Source: Thalassobacillus cyri (lineage in GTDB: Bacteria; Bacillota; Bacilli; Bacillales; Halobacillaceae). From it: a DNA stretch of 64,000 nt. Position 1 is the first letter of the stretch. Each line of letters begins with the position of its first letter. The DNA is taken from the NCBI RefSeq assembly GCF_900107755.1, contig NZ_FNQR01000015.1, forward strand, positions 1 to 64,000, written 5' to 3'. The notes beneath the pieces were generated by a model that was not told the DNA's origin, did not search any database, and worked only from the letters and a program-made list of their open reading frames with translations. Both the position numbers and the translations under genes were made by a program. Below, one piece after another: positions 61,654 through 64,000 of this stretch.

Positions 61654-62010
61654 ATGGAATATGATAACCAATTACCCATTCTCATTGTAGAGGGAATTAC
61701 TGATAAAAAACATATCAATAAGATATTGGATGATCAGGTAGAGATTCTATGCACTCATGGTACGTTAGGCGTTGAACGGATGGAGGAAATGATTTTAGAC
61801 TATAACCTTGATGATCGTTCCGTTTACATTTTGGTGGACGAAGATGATTCCGGCCATAAATTACGTAAACAATTGACATACGAGCTTCCCCATGCCGAGC
61901 ATATCTATGTTGATAAAGCTTATCGAGAAGTAGCCACTACACCTGAACCCGAACTGGCTAGAGCGCTGTTAAGCCAGCATTTCAATGTCAAACCAATCTA
62001 TCTGATTTAA
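61654..62010 (+). CDS. yusF: Toprim-domain protein YusF
   Basis: 118 aa. ILIVEGITDKKHINKIL (Glu) and YILVDEDDSGHKLRKQL (DxD) are the Toprim catalytic motifs found in primases, topoisomerases and OLD/RNase M5 nucleases. Closest layout is RNase M5-like YusF. ATG 61654 with GGGTGGGA upstream; GTG 61642 is possible. Followed 15 bases on by yusE. Confidence 0.88.
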   Translation: MEYDNQLPILIVEGITDKKHINKILDDQVEILCTHGTLGVERMEEMILDYNLDDRSVYILVDEDDSGHKLRKQLTYELPHAEHIYVDKAYREVATTPEPELARALLSQHFNVKPIYLI

Positions 62011-62025
62011 GGGAAGGGGGTTAGG

Positions 62026-62340
62026 ATGGAACAACTTGAATTAGCACCGAATAGTGAAACAATCCAAAAAAAGAAGCGTGCACTTATTTTTATTCATAGC
62101 CCATTTTGTGGAACGTGTCATATGGCCAGAAAGATGTTAGATACCATTGAGGCAATGTGGAAGCAAGATTTGTTTTTTGAATTGAATGCGGCCATCCATC
62201 CTGCTTTCATGCAGGAATACCAAATTAAGAGTGTACCTTGTTTATTAATTCTGGCAGACGGTAAAATCAAGGAAAAAATCTATGCTTTCCATTCGGTGAC
62301 TTATATGCAGAGAGCGGTGTCTAAATACGTCAACTCCTAA
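62026..62340 (+). CDS. yusE: Thioredoxin-like protein YusE
   Basis: 104 aa. LIFIHSPFCGTCHMARKMLD has a CGTC redox centre; the cis-Pro lies in QIKSVPCLLILADGK-type sequence (IKSVPCLLIL). GGGAAGGGGG ribosome site. Same yusF-yusE order as B. subtilis (mirror of the published map). Cytoplasmic disulfide exchange is likely. Confidence 0.88.
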   Translation: MEQLELAPNSETIQKKKRALIFIHSPFCGTCHMARKMLDTIEAMWKQDLFFELNAAIHPAFMQEYQIKSVPCLLILADGKIKEKIYAFHSVTYMQRAVSKYVNS

Positions 62341-62371
62341 TATTATTTCCCAAGAAATAACGAAAGAAGTC

Positions 62372-62413
62372 AGCAGCCCTTACCCGGCATGATACTTAAG
62401 GGCTGTTTTTTTG
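62372..62413 (+). terminator. yusE terminator
   Basis: AGCAGCCCTTA...TAAGGGCTGTTTTTTT hairpin. Confidence 0.88.
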
Positions 62414-62528
62414 TGAAAAATTCTTTTCCTTCAGGTTATGAAGTGAATTTAATAGACGGTTTACAAATACTATCCTTTTACAATAGATAGTTGTTAAATA
62501 AAATGTTACTGCTGAAAGTTTTCCCCAG

Positions 62529-62556
62529 CAAAAATGAGCCGATATATCGGCTCATT
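62529..62556 (-). terminator. Terminator of the TlpA-like gene
   Basis: AATGAGCCGATATATCGGCTCATT perfect dyad followed by a T-run on the minus strand (AAAAATGAGCC on plus). Confidence 0.88.
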
Positions 62557-62557
62557 T

Positions 62558-62977
62558 CTAATCCACTAAATCCCCTATCTTTTCTACTATTTCAAGGAAT
62601 TTTGCCTTGTCGTCGAATCTGGCCGCTATAAATCCTTCTTGATCAATGATTATGGTTGTGGGCACACTGGTACATTGATACTGCTCGTATATGCTTTTTC
62701 CGTCATCTACTAATGTTTGCTGCGTCAGGAACTTTGTTGCAAAGTCTTCTCCAGCTTGGCTGCTTCTTTCCCGGCCTGCAACATTAATAGTAAGCATGCG
62801 GACTTTATTTGAATCCATTGAGCGGTTCAATTGTTCTTTCATAGGCAAGTCCCTGGCACAGTCCGGACACCATGATACCCAAAAAGTCAGTACGATCACT
62901 TTTCCGATGTCTCCGTTGACATCATAGACGACTCCGGAATGCATTTCCGGTAATTGAAAAAGTGGTGCTTTTTCCAT
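62558..62977 (-). CDS. TlpA/ResA-like thioredoxin
   Basis: 139 aa. VIVLTFWVSWCPDCARDLPM has a WCPDC redox centre (Cys about 41 and 44) and VPTTIIIDQEGFIAARF has the cis-Pro. No signal peptide if ATG 62977 is used (AAGGAGG 8 bases away); the upstream start at 62998 adds no signal either. Probably cytoplasmic peroxiredoxin- or TlpA-type. Monocistronic. Confidence 0.87.
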   Translation of the reverse strand: MEKAPLFQLPEMHSGVVYDVNGDIGKVIVLTFWVSWCPDCARDLPMKEQLNRSMDSNKVRMLTINVAGRERSSQAGEDFATKFLTQQTLVDDGKSIYEQYQCTSVPTTIIIDQEGFIAARFDDKAKFLEIVEKIGDLVD

Positions 62978-63124
62978 GGTTGTTCCCTCCTTAAGCAATT
63001 ATTCTTTTATCAATCCTATCATAAAAAATAAGGAAGAAGCATGGAATTCGGTCATCTCCCGTGGGTGACCAGTGAAGATTCTCCATAGTGAATCCAAATT
63101 AAAATCTAAATAAGTTGAATTTTG

Positions 63125-63154
63125 TTGACAATTATTTTTAAGCCGTGCTACAAT
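63125..63154 (+). promoter_or_regulatory. Promoter of the metN riboswitch transcript
   Basis: TTGACA, 18-base spacer, TACAAT, about 57 bases before the aptamer. Confidence 0.75.
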
Positions 63155-63210
63155 CCTTTTTGTGACACTTAAAAGGATTAAAGCACAAAAATTAAAGCAA
63201 CAAAATAGTA

Positions 63211-63325
63211 TCTCTTATTAAGAGAGGCGGAGGGACTGGCCCGATGAAGCCCGGCAACCGTCAAGCGATTATGCTTGAAAAGGTGCCAATTCCTGCAGAG
63301 TAATCAACTCTGACAGATAAGAGAA
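63211..63325 (+). promoter_or_regulatory. SAM-I riboswitch (S-box)
   Basis: TCTTATTAAGAGAGGCGGAG, GGGACTGGCCCGATGAAGCC, CGGCAACC, AAGGTGCCAATTCC and the closing GACAGATAAGAG are the S-box landmarks in order. A terminator follows. Excess SAM would stop transcription of metN. Confidence 0.96.
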
Positions 63326-63346
63326 CGGAGCAGCTTGATACATAAG

Positions 63347-63386
63347 CGCCTTTCTGTTCTCGTAAGCAGAAATAGGCGTTTTTTTA
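63347..63386 (+). terminator. SAM-riboswitch-controlled terminator
   Basis: CGCCTTTCTG...CAGAAATAGGCG hairpin followed by TTTTTTT, the expression platform of the S-box. Confidence 0.85.
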
Positions 63387-63428
63387 ATTTAACGAGCATG
63401 AAGTCAAGCTTGTAGGAGGCGGCATGAA

Positions 63429-64000
63429 ATGATTTCAATTAAAGAACTGACAAAAGTCTTTCATACAAAAGATCAAGATGTCACCGCAGTAGACCATCTT
63501 GATTTGAATATTCAATCCGGAGAGATTTATGGGGTGATCGGTTATAGTGGTGCAGGAAAAAGTACATTCATTCGTTTATTGAATCGTCTCGAAGATCCTA
63601 CTTCGGGTTCGGTTACGATCGATAAGCAAGAAATAACGAGTATGAACAAGAATGACTTGCGACTAGCCCGGCAGGAAATTGGAATGATATTCCAGCATTT
63701 CAACTTGCTCTGGTCGCGCACTGTCAAAGATAATATCGCTTTTCCGTTAGAAATCGCTAAGATGCCGAAGGAAAAGAGAGAGGCGCGAGTGAAAGAGTTG
63801 GTTGAGCTTGTAGGTTTGAAGGGGAGAGAAAATGCGTACCCTTCCCAACTGAGCGGAGGGCAAAAGCAACGAGTAGGCATTGCTCGTGCGCTGGCTAATA
63901 AACCGAAAGTTCTATTATGTGATGAAGCGACGTCTGCACTGGATCCTGAAACAACGGACTCGATTCTTGATTTATTAGTTGATATCAATGAAAAACTTGG
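63429..64000 (+). CDS. metN: Methionine ABC transporter ATPase MetN (cut by window edge)
   Basis: First 190 codons. Walker [10 protein letters not shown] (about 38-46), Q-loop [16 protein letters not shown], signature [15 protein letters not shown], Walker [26 protein letters not shown] and LLWSRTV are typical of MetN. The C-terminal NIL/ACT domain, metP and metQ are outside. GGAGGCGG ribosome site 8 bases away. Behind a SAM-I riboswitch, which confirms the methionine assignment. Confidence 0.95.
   Translation, partial: MISIKELTKVFHTKDQDVTAVDHLDLNIQSGEIYGVIGYSGAGKSTFIRLLNRLEDPTSGSVTIDKQEITSMNKNDLRLARQEIGMIFQHFNLLWSRTVKDNIAFPLEIAKMPKEKREARVKELVELVGLKGRENAYPSQLSGGQKQRVGIARALANKPKVLLCDEATSALDPETTDSILDLLVDINEKL

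Overview
The window looks like chromosome of an endospore-forming, low-to-mid G+C Firmicute of the family Bacillaceae, most likely a moderately halophilic genus of the Halobacillus type. This rests on gene content: the fruRKA-ptsHI operon, SigA promoters with AGGAGG ribosome sites, SAM-I and guanidine-I riboswitches, CotF-like spore proteins, a fad/gcvH/yus block in Bacillus subtilis order, a gas-vesicle cluster in Bacillus megaterium order, and osmolyte and sodium-symport genes. The genus assignment is inference.

Layout. 1-6.1 kb: end of an IS3-family insertion sequence, a 40-aa membrane peptide, then the minus-strand fructose PTS operon fruR-fruK-fruA-ptsH-ptsI. 6.3-12.3 kb: secG, carboxylesterase, rnr, a GNAT gene on the other strand, smpB and ssrA. 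This is the classic secG-est-rnr-smpB-ssrA block of ribosome rescue, but here the tmRNA T-loop is split by a 271-nt group I intron. 12.4-19.1 kb: CDF metal transporter, an internally deleted catalase remnant, murB, ilvD and several small proteins. 19.3-24.7 kb: a DUF4212/sodium-solute symporter with its cNMP/CBS/nucleotidyltransferase regulator and a DnaQ-like exonuclease. 24.9-30.8 kb: polar amino-acid ABC importer, then a sulfide-type locus (rhodanese-MBL protein, small zinc protein, SulP transporter, beta-carbonic anhydrase).

30.9-36.9 kb: twelve minus-strand gas vesicle genes, gvpQ-B-R-N-F-G-L-S-K-J-T-U, with one major shell gene. 37.2-42.7 kb: Lin0512 protein, guanidine-riboswitch SMR pair, YfhD, noncoding repeats, VOC protein, a murE paralogue and a glycine-betaine binding protein. 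42.8-46 kb: repeat-rich DNA, a possible regulatory leader, a VLRF1-type release-factor homologue and an AbgT transporter. 46.1-48.6 kb is unusually damaged or recoded: an antibiotic-monooxygenase-like gene with an in-frame TAG, a CarH-like B12 photosensor gene with TAG at its signature Trp plus a poly-A frameshift, an intact PAS/STAS stressosome-like gene, and a HesB-like gene with in-frame TGA exactly where this family carries Cys or selenocysteine.

48.7-52.2 kb: DUF302-csoR-copA-copZ copper module with CsoR-type operators. 52.5-62.3 kb: yusN/CotF-like spore genes, fadM (proline dehydrogenase), FadR-box-controlled fadN-fadA-fadE, yusI, gcvH, yusF, yusE. 62.5-64 kb: TlpA-like thioredoxin, then a SAM-I riboswitch and the start of metN, cut by the window edge.

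Two families of interspersed noncoding repeats stand out. One has a hairpin with a compensatory base-pair change between copies. The other is about 220-230 bp with TTTCGAGA/TCTCGAAA terminal inverted repeats.
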